Source of the DNA: Dyadobacter soli
Lineage (GTDB): Bacteria > Bacteroidota > Bacteroidia > Cytophagales > Spirosomataceae
Reading direction: 5' to 3'
Length of the DNA: 64,000 nt
NCBI RefSeq assembly: GCF_900101885.1
Contig: NZ_FNAN01000006.1
Span: 359,125 to 423,124 of the forward strand
Shown here: positions 48,462 to 57,110 of the stretch, in pieces
Position numbering within the stretch: the first letter of the stretch is position 1
Layout of the letters: the number at the start of each line of letters is the position of its first letter
The notes under the pieces: model-generated
What the model was told of the DNA's origin: nothing
The model's input: the letters and a program-made list of their open reading frames with translations, nothing else
Databases searched by the model: none
Position numbers and translations under genes: made by a program

Positions 48462-49433
48462 ATGAAAAAGATCGTTACACTATTTGCTGCATTGGTATGC
48501 ATTGCCATCACGGCATTTGTGGTGGCCGAATTTCCGCAAACCGACATTTCAAACGGCGTGATCAAAGCCAAACTGTATTTGCCCGACGAAAATGAAGGCT
48601 ACTACCGCGGCGTCCGTTTCGACTGGGCAGGCGTGGTACCGAGCCTGGAATACAAAGGGCATACCTATTTCGGCGCCTGGAACCAGGCACCTTACGATCC
48701 CAAACTGCACGACGCCATCATGGGGCCCGTGGAGGAATTTACACCGCTGAATTTCGACGAAGCCAAGCCGGGAGAGCAGTTTATCAAGATCGGGGTAGGC
48801 GTTTTGACCAAACCCGATGATAAAAAATACTCATTCGCGACCAATTACGCGATCAAGAACCCGGGTAAACGGTCGGTAACGAAAGGGGAAGACCAGGTTG
48901 CTTTCACGCATGAGTTGAAGGATGAAACCGGCTATGGCTACGATTACCGCAAGACATTGAGGTTGGTCAAAGGCAAGGCGCAGCTCGTTTTGGAACACTC
49001 CTTGAAAAATACCGGCACCAAACCGATTGTGGCGAGCACCTATAACCATAACTTTTTCATGATCGACAATGAGCCGTCGAATGAGAACATTCGCATTGTA
49101 TTTCCTTTCGAGGTGAAAGGCGAAGGCAAAGGCTTTGGAAGCATCATCAATGCAAACGGCAAAACGCTGAATTATTCACGCGCAGTAGTCAAAGGCGACC
49201 AGGTTTTCAGTGCCGGTTTGCAGGGTTTCGGGCCGACGGCCAAAGACTACGACATTCGCATTGAAAATACCAAAACAAAGGCGGGCGTGCGCATTACCTG
49301 CGACCAGCCGTTGGAAAAACTCGTTTACTGGGCCTGCCCGACTACATCCTGCCCCGAACCTTATATTAAAATCGCCGCCCAGCCAGGTCAGGAGATCAAA
49401 TGGAAGGTGACTTACGACTTTTACACCTTTTAA
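48462..49433 (+). CDS. Secreted protein with galactose-mutarotase-like fold
   Basis: This is a 323-residue protein with a signal peptide (MKKIVTLFAALVCIAITAF). The mature part is all-beta in pattern, with GYYRGVRFDWAGVVPSLEYKGHTYFG at the start, YDYRKTLRLVKGKAQLVLEHSLKNTG in the middle and KLVYWACPTTSCPEPYIKI near the end. This resembles the aldose 1-epimerase/mutarotase fold, in which R/H/E residues bind the sugar. The HNF and the conserved Glu candidates are present, but active-site assignment is tentative. It stands between the hydroxylase pair and kup and has no sugar-pathway neighbours. Confidence 0.68.
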   Translation: MKKIVTLFAALVCIAITAFVVAEFPQTDISNGVIKAKLYLPDENEGYYRGVRFDWAGVVPSLEYKGHTYFGAWNQAPYDPKLHDAIMGPVEEFTPLNFDEAKPGEQFIKIGVGVLTKPDDKKYSFATNYAIKNPGKRSVTKGEDQVAFTHELKDETGYGYDYRKTLRLVKGKAQLVLEHSLKNTGTKPIVASTYNHNFFMIDNEPSNENIRIVFPFEVKGEGKGFGSIINANGKTLNYSRAVVKGDQVFSAGLQGFGPTAKDYDIRIENTKTKAGVRITCDQPLEKLVYWACPTTSCPEPYIKIAAQPGQEIKWKVTYDFYTF

Positions 49434-49486
49434 CGAAGAGCGTCCGGATTTTTCTAAATTCGCACCGCAATTCAACAAACTAGTCA

Positions 49487-51427
49487 ATGGGTTCGCATAA
49501 ACACCTGGATAAAGCATCGGCCGCGGGACTTTTAGTCGCATTAGGGATTATTTACGGGGATATCGGGACGTCGCCCCTCTACGTAATGCAAGCGGTGATC
49601 GGCACGAATAAAATTACGAATGATGTCGTTTACGGGGCTGTGTCATGTATTTTCTGGACACTTACGCTGCAAACGACCATCAAATATGTGATCCTCATTC
49701 TCAGGGCCGATAATAAGGGAGAAGGCGGTATCCTCGCATTGTTTGCCCTCGTGCGCAGGCGTGCGGCCTGGCTCACTGTCCCGGCCATCATCGGGGCGAG
49801 CACGCTGCTGGCCGACGGGATCATTACCCCACCCATTTCCGTATCGTCGGCGGTGGAAGGTTTGCGTATACTTTATCCCGATATCCAGACGATCCCGATC
49901 GTAATCGGCATTCTGACGCTGCTTTTCATCATACAGGTTTTCGGTACTACGATTGTCGGCCGTGCATTCGGGCCGGTAATGGCGATATGGTTCCTGATGC
50001 TGGCCGTACTGGGCGTTGCGCAGGTGATCGACCACCCGGAGATTATGAAATCGCTGAGCCCGGTTTACGCATACCAGCTTCTGGCAAACCATACCGGCGG
50101 ATTCTGGATGCTCGGGGCTGTTTTCCTCTGTACCACCGGCGCGGAGGCATTGTACAGCGATTTGGGGCATTGCGGTCGCGGAAATATCCGTATTAGCTGG
50201 ATCTTTGTGAAAACATGCCTGATCCTCAACTACTTCGGTCAAGGTGCGTGGCTGATCGTGCATTCGGGCGATCTGCTGAATGGCCGGAAGCCTTTTTACG
50301 AGATCATGCCCGACTGGTGGCTGCTTCCGGGCATCGGCATTGCTACCACTGCCGCCATTATTGCCAGCCAGGCATTGATCAGCGGCTCATTCACACTGAT
50401 TTCGGAGGCTATCCGTCTGAATTTCTGGCCGAAAGTACGCCTGGTGTACCCCAGCGACCAGAAAGGGCAACTTTATGTACCGAGCGTGAACTGGTTGCTA
50501 TGGGCGGGTTGCATTGGCATTGTATTGTATTTCAAAGAATCCTCGCACATGGAAGCGGCGTACGGGCTCGCGATCACGCTCACGATGATCATGACCACGA
50601 TACTGATGTCGGTGTACCTGTATGTGAAGCGGGTGAGCAAAACGGTCGTAATCGTTTTTCTGGTGGTTTACCTTGCCATCGAGGGCTCCTTCCTGGCGGC
50701 AAACCTGCTGAAATTCACACATGGCGGCTGGGTATCGTTGGTGCTGGCTACGGTCATTGGATTAGTAATAACCGTTTGGTTAAGAGCATATTATATCAAA
50801 ATGCGCCTGACGGAGTTTGAAAGCCTTGAAAAATACATCGGCCCGTTGAAAGCGCTGAGCAACGACATCAGCATTCCCAAATACTCCACGCATTTGATAT
50901 TCATGTCGAATGCTTCGCGTGAGAGCGAGATCGAGAATAAGATTATCTATTCGATCTTTTACAAACGGCCCAAACGCGCGGACATTTACTGGTTTGTGCA
51001 CGTAGAAACGACCGACGAGCCTTACACGATGGATTACCACGTGAATATCCTCGCCGAGGATGACGTGATCAAGGTAACGTTCCGCCTTGGTTTCCGCATC
51101 GAGCAACGCATCAACCTGTTCTTCCGCAAAGTGGTAGAAGATATGGTACTGAATAAAGAGGTGGACATTACCAGCCGGTACGAATCGCTGAACCGGCAGA
51201 ATATCACGGGTGACTTCCGGTTCATTGTGCTCGAACGCTATTTGTCGATTGAAAACAACCTGCCGTTCATGGAAGAGCTGATCATGAAGATCTATTTCGG
51301 GATCAAAAGCATTACTACGTCCGAGGATAAATGGTTTGGTCTCGATAGTAGCTCGGTGAAGACGGAAAAAGTGCCTTTGGTCCTTACGCCAAGCGAGAAA
51401 ATCCGCATGAAGCGGGTGTACAGCTAG
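49487..51427 (+). CDS. kup: Kup-type potassium uptake protein
   Basis: Kup imports potassium with protons. The 646-residue protein starts with the conserved GIIYGDIGTSPLYVMQ near residue 20 and shows about 12 TM helices to about residue 440, including KGEGGILALFAL near 76 and TGAEALYSDLGHCG near 220. A soluble C-terminal domain of about 200 residues follows. Length and motifs are typical. No regulatory gene is adjacent. Confidence 0.95.
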   Translation: MGSHKHLDKASAAGLLVALGIIYGDIGTSPLYVMQAVIGTNKITNDVVYGAVSCIFWTLTLQTTIKYVILILRADNKGEGGILALFALVRRRAAWLTVPAIIGASTLLADGIITPPISVSSAVEGLRILYPDIQTIPIVIGILTLLFIIQVFGTTIVGRAFGPVMAIWFLMLAVLGVAQVIDHPEIMKSLSPVYAYQLLANHTGGFWMLGAVFLCTTGAEALYSDLGHCGRGNIRISWIFVKTCLILNYFGQGAWLIVHSGDLLNGRKPFYEIMPDWWLLPGIGIATTAAIIASQALISGSFTLISEAIRLNFWPKVRLVYPSDQKGQLYVPSVNWLLWAGCIGIVLYFKESSHMEAAYGLAITLTMIMTTILMSVYLYVKRVSKTVVIVFLVVYLAIEGSFLAANLLKFTHGGWVSLVLATVIGLVITVWLRAYYIKMRLTEFESLEKYIGPLKALSNDISIPKYSTHLIFMSNASRESEIENKIIYSIFYKRPKRADIYWFVHVETTDEPYTMDYHVNILAEDDVIKVTFRLGFRIEQRINLFFRKVVEDMVLNKEVDITSRYESLNRQNITGDFRFIVLERYLSIENNLPFMEELIMKIYFGIKSITTSEDKWFGLDSSSVKTEKVPLVLTPSEKIRMKRVYS

Positions 51428-51661
51428 TATATCGACTACGAAGTATTTCGATCCGAAAGTTTAATGTCGAAACATCCATTTATCCAGTAGGCTTGTCGCC
51501 CATTTTGGGTATAACGCTACGCATTTTGTGGATAGCCGTTTGATAATTTCGTGGAGGGATTCTTCGCTGAGTCTCAGGCTGGTGAGTCCCTGCTGGAACG
51601 CTTTTAGTGCAAATAACCGCCAATAGTATCGGTAACTTTTTTCACTAAAACAGAATGGACC

Positions 51662-52030
51662 ATGAAATACCTTGCATGCATATTCACAATGCTTCTGGGG
51701 ATTGCTGGGGCATTTGCGCAGAACCCGGTAACGCCGGAGCAATCTGTACCACAGCCAGTACCGCAAACAAGCCCGGTGCCGGCGACAGCACCTGAAACGA
51801 AGCCGGAATTCAATTCGCCGCAATCGCCTAACCGACCTGCTCAGGTTCCCTCTGAGGATACACTTATCAAAGGACAGAAAAGTTCAGGTGCCGTCATTCA
51901 CGACACGCTGATGCCCACCGACGACAAGCGAAAAGATCGGTCGGAACGCAGAAAAAACCGCAAAGGAACCGCTGAGAAAGATGATACTACGTCTACTCAT
52001 CCTCAGGCTGATCCAGCGAGAAAGCCGTAG
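51662..52030 (+). CDS. Small secreted Pro-rich protein
   Basis: This 122-residue protein has a good signal peptide (MKYLACIFTMLLGIAGAFAQ). The mature part is low complexity: Pro/Val/Gln-rich for 40 residues, then charged with many Lys, Arg, Asp and Thr. I recognise no family, and no fold is expected. The 234-base gap before it (51428-51661) has no gene I can support; a reverse reading frame there is Arg-rich and implausible. Confidence 0.6.
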   Translation: MKYLACIFTMLLGIAGAFAQNPVTPEQSVPQPVPQTSPVPATAPETKPEFNSPQSPNRPAQVPSEDTLIKGQKSSGAVIHDTLMPTDDKRKDRSERRKNRKGTAEKDDTTSTHPQADPARKP

Positions 52031-52069
52031 TAGAACAGGTATTAGCATTACAAAAAACTTGAAATTGCA

Positions 52070-52096
52070 AAAGCCCGGAAGTGATTCCGGGCTTTG
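52070..52096. terminator. Bidirectional terminator
   Basis: AAAGCCCGGAA and TTCCGGGCTTT are perfect reverse complements around a 4-base loop. It lies between the convergent Pro-rich and DUF2158-like genes. Confidence 0.88.
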
Positions 52097-52132
52097 GTGT
52101 TTAGTGTCGAGAAGAGAACAGGCTTTCGGGGA

Positions 52133-52414
52133 TCAGTGTGTGTGATTCAGCGTAGAGTAGGAGTGGAAGTCGTTCTGCCTGTGTGTGGCAGGTTCCAGGT
52201 CGTCTTCCCAAAACGGCTGTGTGATCACCGCTTTGTTTTTGTTGACCCACGTACACCAAACCTTCCCGCTGAATACCCGTTTGGTAACGGGAAGCGTGGC
52301 CGATCCGTTTTGGCTGACCACGGTTTCGACGATCTGGTATTCGTCAACCTGCATGAGCTGGTTGCCGCCTTTTTCCTTCACCCAATCGTCTTTCATAAAC
52401 TTAAAAGTATCCAT
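52133..52414 (-). CDS. DUF2158/YodC-like small protein
   Basis: This 93-residue protein has WVKEKGGNQLMQV near residue 11 and VWCTWVNKNKAVITQPFWEDDLEP near 50-75, which match the DUF2158 pattern of a Gly-Gly turn, then C-x-W and a closing acidic-Leu motif. Relatives are short cytoplasmic proteins without known function. The overlapping forward frame was rejected because it has no recognisable pattern. The 250 bases between it and the C25 peptidase hold no further gene that I see, only the divergent upstream region. Confidence 0.65.
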   Translation of the reverse strand: MDTFKFMKDDWVKEKGGNQLMQVDEYQIVETVVSQNGSATLPVTKRVFSGKVWCTWVNKNKAVITQPFWEDDLEPATHRQNDFHSYSTLNHTH

Positions 52415-52664
52415 TGGTCTTGAGTTGATTTTACGAGGAAACAGAAAATCAAATCCTGTGCCAGAAATTATACATTTTCAAGAATGCAATGAGTTGAAGG
52501 CCGTCTATCGAATTAGCAAGTAGAAATATTTCAACAAAACTACGACAAGCAACCGGGAATGTTAAAATCCGTTGGCTAACCCATATGTTACGCTTGCTGG
52601 ACGGATCAGGGTTCAGTCGGAATGCGATGCTTTATTGGGGGTTCAAAAAGACATTTCCGGATAT

Positions 52665-55600
52665 ATGCGGTACTTCACTACCTGGGCGCTACTCATTGTA
52701 CTCTTTCTCATCGGGCATCATTCGCACGCGCAATGGGGCGCGCCATACGCGAACAGCTGGATCGATTACAGCAAGCCTTACGTCAGAATCGGCATGGTGA
52801 AAAAGGGCTTGCACCGGGTTTCATTTTCTGCCTTGCCGAAAGACTTCCCGGTTAATGCGCCCGACAAACTGCAACTTTGGCGGCGGGGCAAAGAGGTGTC
52901 CATTATCAGCACGACCAATCAGGAAATCGTTTTTTACGCTGTTCCGAACGATGGTGCAAGCGACTCGCTGCTGTACCGGCCGATGAGTTCGCGGGTGAAC
53001 CCTTATTTCAGTATGTATTCTGACGAAGGAGCGTACTTTCTCACAGTTGGCGATAAGCCGGGCATGAGAGTGCAAGCCGCCGGGGCGCCGGCCAATGCCA
53101 ATATAGCCGCTGAAACCTATCATCTGGCCGCATATACCGCCGTTTTTAAAGAGGAATACTCATTGACTACGCAGGTACCGATGCGGCCCTCCTTCTTCAA
53201 TAGCTATTTCGAATGGGGCGCGAGCCGAACAGGGGTTACGCAGGATTCGAGCAAGCTGCTGGTGAAGCCATTTAAGCTGGAAAACATTGGAGGTCAGCGG
53301 AGGCCGAAAGTAAAGTTCCTGATCCACGGCCGGACGGAGCTGAACAGGCAAATTGAGGTGTATGTTGGAAAAACAGCCGAATCGCTTCGCCTCGTGGCCA
53401 CTCAGCCGCTCAATGGGTTCAATGTGCTGGAATATGCATTCGACCTTAATGCTACCGACTACGACGCAAGCAAAGGTGGTGTGATCGCATGGAAGGGCAT
53501 TAATCCCAACCTCTACGACGGCTATTCGCTTACCTACTATACCGTCGAATTTGAGCAGACTTTCGACATGGCCAGGCAGGCAAGCAAAGAGTTTAATCTA
53601 CCGCCGTCGAATGCACCATTCAGCAAACTCAATATCCCGGGAACCGCTGCCGATACCCGGTTTCTGGACATTACCGATGCGGACCGACCAGTGCTCATCA
53701 ATGGCAATGCCGCTAGCCTGTTTGTGCCGCGCCATTCGGGTAAGAGGCAAACACTGCTGGCTACCAATGAAACGACGGCGGTGGAGCCTGCCCGGATCAG
53801 CACGGTTGCATTCAAAGAGTTTCCGTCCAGGGATGTGAATTACATTATCATTACCAATGCGGCATTGATGACCGGCGCCAATGCATTCGCCGGGTACCGG
53901 GCTTCTGCGTCGGGCGGTGCATTTAAGCCGTTGATCGCGGATATTAGGGACATTTATAACCAGTTCAACTACGGGGAGCCGAGCCCGGCGGCGATCAAAA
54001 AGTTCATGGCTTACATGCTCGCGGACGGGCGCAAGGACAAATACCTGTTCCTGATCGGGATTTCCATTACACACAACGAGCGGATGAAGCGCGAGTTGCC
54101 GGGTGAAATACCGACGATCGGCTACCCTGGTTCCGACGCATTGCTGGTGGAAGGGCTGGCCGGGGCGCCGGTCAATGCACCGGCCATCGCCGTGGGGCGA
54201 CTGTCGGCGATTTCGAACCAGAATATCATGGATTACCTTCAAAAAGTGAAGGTGCACGAAGCCGGCAAGCCGGAGGAATCGGGTTGGCGGAAGAAAGTGC
54301 TTCATTTGAGCGGCGGCAAAACCACGAGTGAAATCGTACAGCTGCGCGATCATCTGAGTGCTTTGGAACCGATAGTGACCAATGGATTTTTCGGCGGTAC
54401 CGTAAAATCGTATGTAAAACAGCAGGCTTCGCAGGAAGTAGTATCGATGGATATTGCCGGGGATGTGAATGAAGGGGTAGGCATGATCACATTTCTGGGT
54501 CATGGAGGCACCACTATCACCGACCCCGACATCGGCTACGCCCGCGAAGCGCCAAGGGGATATCATAACCTGAACAAATACCCATTGATGTTTTTCAGCG
54601 GCTGCGGGGTCGGGAATGTGTTTGCCAATCGTTTCAATGCAAACCCGGCAAGCCCGAAAGCGGGCGACCGGATCACGCTTTCGCTCGACTGGCTCGTCGC
54701 GTCGGACCGTGGTGCCGTCGCGGTCATTGCGAGCTCGTTCGAGACTTACGTAAGTCCCGGTGTTACCTACCTGCACGCGTTGTACCGGCATTTGTTTGGG
54801 AATGCCGCCACGGCCGGTTTGCCGATCGGGCAAATTCAGCTGGCGGTGGCCAATGAGGTTTTGGATCAACATAACGATAAATACAATATTGGCTATGTCC
54901 ACCAGTCGGTACTGCAAGGCGATCCGGCATTGCGGCTCTTCAATATCGCCTATCCCGATTATGCGGTAGAACCGGAGGAGGGAGTCATTTTGCTGTCCGA
55001 ATCCGCGGACAAGACCATCGGGGAGTCCGATACACTCAGGGTGAGCATCGTGGTTTCCAATCTGGGCCGGTTTCAGGAGGGGCAGATGGTGCCGGTGGAG
55101 GTTACCTGTTCGGGAAGCAAAGGCATACATACTCAAAAGGCTACCATTTCTTCTTTCGCTTCGCAGCGTGTTTTGCAGTTGTCCTTTCCGAATGAAGCGG
55201 ATATTAAATCGGTGAAAGTTCGCATCGATCCGGACCAGACTTTGAAGGAAGTTACGCGGGATAACAATGTTTCAGAGCTGAATATGGATTGGGATTTGGT
55301 GAAAAAACTGTCGCGGTTTTCCAGCAAATCCCTGAAAGACAATATCCCGCCGCTGATTACCGTAAAGGCCGACGACCGCCTTCTTGAACAGGAAAAACCG
55401 CTATGGCCCGATCCCCGCATCACGATTTCCGTTACCGACGATCACCCGCTTGCGGTGGATACAACGCTGGTAGAAGTTTTTATAAAGCCTTGTCAGAATG
55501 ATGATTGCGAGTTCAAACGCATTGTATACGCAAATAATGGCATTGCAATGAATGTATCGGAAAACAGCTTAATGCTCGATTACCAAAGCAAGCTTACCCC

Positions 55601-55982
55601 GGGCCGCTACGAACTGCTGGTCAATGCGAAGGACGTTGCCGGCAATGCGGCTGTGCAACCATACAGAATGCGTTTTGAGATCGGCGAGCCGGAAACCATG
55701 CAATGCGAGCTGGTTGTAAGCCCCAACCCGGCCAGTTCCTATGTACGGTTTGAATTGAAGGGCGCGAGATCGTTGCCTTTGAAGTCGATTCAATATGCCA
55801 TTTATGACCAGCGTGGGATCAAAATAGCGGACAAAAGCATTCCCGTTAAAGCGAATTTGCCGACGGTGGAGTGGTACTGGCAACCCGATGTAGTTGCGGG
55901 GCTTTACAATTACACGGTATTGTTGCTCGGCGAAGGAGGAGAAACCCAGGCCATAAAACGAGGAAAGGTAGCTATCCGGTAG
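52665..55982 (+). CDS. Gingipain-family (C25) cysteine peptidase with sorting-like C-terminus, PorU-like
   Basis: Starting at ATG 52665 the protein has 1105 residues, with a signal peptide (MRYFTTWALLIVLFLIGHHSHAQ). The first 330 residues are a beta-rich prodomain-like region. The peptidase C25 domain carries H613 in FLGHGG and C647 in FFSGCG, the expected catalytic dyad. A CARDB-like domain follows near residues 770-870, and the end has SPNPASSYVRFEL...GLYNYTVLL, a T9SS type A sorting pattern. PorU is the T9SS sortase of this family, and the combination here suggests PorU or a PorU paralogue; which one is not decided by sequence alone. Confidence 0.82.
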   Translation: MRYFTTWALLIVLFLIGHHSHAQWGAPYANSWIDYSKPYVRIGMVKKGLHRVSFSALPKDFPVNAPDKLQLWRRGKEVSIISTTNQEIVFYAVPNDGASDSLLYRPMSSRVNPYFSMYSDEGAYFLTVGDKPGMRVQAAGAPANANIAAETYHLAAYTAVFKEEYSLTTQVPMRPSFFNSYFEWGASRTGVTQDSSKLLVKPFKLENIGGQRRPKVKFLIHGRTELNRQIEVYVGKTAESLRLVATQPLNGFNVLEYAFDLNATDYDASKGGVIAWKGINPNLYDGYSLTYYTVEFEQTFDMARQASKEFNLPPSNAPFSKLNIPGTAADTRFLDITDADRPVLINGNAASLFVPRHSGKRQTLLATNETTAVEPARISTVAFKEFPSRDVNYIIITNAALMTGANAFAGYRASASGGAFKPLIADIRDIYNQFNYGEPSPAAIKKFMAYMLADGRKDKYLFLIGISITHNERMKRELPGEIPTIGYPGSDALLVEGLAGAPVNAPAIAVGRLSAISNQNIMDYLQKVKVHEAGKPEESGWRKKVLHLSGGKTTSEIVQLRDHLSALEPIVTNGFFGGTVKSYVKQQASQEVVSMDIAGDVNEGVGMITFLGHGGTTITDPDIGYAREAPRGYHNLNKYPLMFFSGCGVGNVFANRFNANPASPKAGDRITLSLDWLVASDRGAVAVIASSFETYVSPGVTYLHALYRHLFGNAATAGLPIGQIQLAVANEVLDQHNDKYNIGYVHQSVLQGDPALRLFNIAYPDYAVEPEEGVILLSESADKTIGESDTLRVSIVVSNLGRFQEGQMVPVEVTCSGSKGIHTQKATISSFASQRVLQLSFPNEADIKSVKVRIDPDQTLKEVTRDNNVSELNMDWDLVKKLSRFSSKSLKDNIPPLITVKADDRLLEQEKPLWPDPRITISVTDDHPLAVDTTLVEVFIKPCQNDDCEFKRIVYANNGIAMNVSENSLMLDYQSKLTPGRYELLVNAKDVAGNAAVQPYRMRFEIGEPETMQCELVVSPNPASSYVRFELKGARSLPLKSIQYAIYDQRGIKIADKSIPVKANLPTVEWYWQPDVVAGLYNYTVLLLGEGGETQAIKRGKVAIR

Positions 55983-56009
55983 GTCTCCGACATTCGCCAG
56001 GCAGTAGTG

Positions 56010-57092
56010 TTAGCCGCTTTTTCGAAGTTTATCGGTTAAATATTTCCTGATCGGAGCATCGTAAACCACCATCACCAGGTATGCAGCGCCTGGCAACAGT
56101 ATCATGCCTGCCAGCACGATGAGAGTCAGTTGCGTACTGCCCGGTTTGTAATTGGTATAGTAATTACCGAACATCCATACCACGGCATAATGCGTCATGT
56201 ACAAGGGATAGGAAATCTTTCCCGAAAAGTTGCATACTTCTTTTAAGCCGGGGCGTAACGTAGTCCCCGCGCCCAAGGCTATCAGCAATGGAAAGTAAAA
56301 CAGCACTATCAGGGGTTCGGATAACCAGTTCCATTTGGAGTAGGGCATCAGAAAAGCCAGCAGCAACAAAATAGACAGGCCGATAAACCCAAGGTTGTTT
56401 TTGATGATCCAGTTGGAGCGGTAAATGAGCAATCCTGCCAGAAAAGAATACGAAACGCGGGCACAGCCATCCCAAAAGGTAGGCCCGCTCCAACCGCCAA
56501 GCAAATTGCCTGAGCGGTAAGCTACAAAGCAGATTGCCACCCCAGAAAGCACTGTCAGCAACAACAGATACTTGTGCCTGATCCGGTACAGTACAAATGC
56601 ATAAGCCATATTGGCAATATATTCCCAGAATAACGACCATGCCGGCGCATTGAAACTGAACAGGTTAAATGCGCGATCTGCTATGGCGGGCATAGGGACA
56701 AGCAGTATCGAGGACAGGAATGCCAAAGCGATTTTACCTGTGCTGTACTGCTCGGGATGGCCGCCGAACGGGTCGAACAAAAACGCCAGCAGGCCGAGCA
56801 CCGACCCGGCCACGACCAGCGGATGCAATCTTATAATCCTGGAAGCGAAAAACCGGCGAAGGCCCATTGAGGCAATGCGGTCGTCGTAGGCGTACGCGAT
56901 GACGAACCCCGAAAGGCAGAAAAAGAAATCTACGGCCAAAAAGCCGTGACCGATGAAGTTCTTACCCGGATCGGGGAATAGCCATTCCATAAAATGAAAC
57001 AGTACAACGGCCAATGCCGCAACGCCTCTTAATCCGTCGAGGATTTCGAAATGCTGCTTTGCGTGTGGAAATATTCCGGTGGTTTTGTTCAC
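56010..57092 (-). CDS. Acyltransferase family 3 membrane protein (OafA-like)
   Basis: This 360-residue integral membrane protein of the acyltransferase-3 family transfers acetyl or other acyl groups to surface sugars. The N-terminal signature LDGLRGVAALAVVLFHFMEW (catalytic His of the family, near residue 37) is followed by GFLAVDFFFCLSGFVIAYAY. About ten TM helices fill the rest, with no soluble SGNH domain. It converges with the C25 peptidase gene and lies downstream of the histidine kinase on the same strand, 18 bases from it. The substrate is unknown. Confidence 0.9.
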   Translation of the reverse strand: MNKTTGIFPHAKQHFEILDGLRGVAALAVVLFHFMEWLFPDPGKNFIGHGFLAVDFFFCLSGFVIAYAYDDRIASMGLRRFFASRIIRLHPLVVAGSVLGLLAFLFDPFGGHPEQYSTGKIALAFLSSILLVPMPAIADRAFNLFSFNAPAWSLFWEYIANMAYAFVLYRIRHKYLLLLTVLSGVAICFVAYRSGNLLGGWSGPTFWDGCARVSYSFLAGLLIYRSNWIIKNNLGFIGLSILLLLAFLMPYSKWNWLSEPLIVLFYFPLLIALGAGTTLRPGLKEVCNFSGKISYPLYMTHYAVVWMFGNYYTNYKPGSTQLTLIVLAGMILLPGAAYLVMVVYDAPIRKYLTDKLRKSG

Positions 57093-57110
57093 GAGTATTT
57101 AATCTGAATT

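Noticed and set aside
51461..51823. Reverse frame rich in Arg, Cys and Tyr upstream of the Pro-rich gene
   Set aside because: The composition is typical of a shadow frame, and it overlaps a gene with a good signal peptide.
52094..52423. Forward frame opposite the DUF2158-like gene
   Set aside because: No recognisable pattern, and it begins inside the terminator; the reverse frame matches a family.
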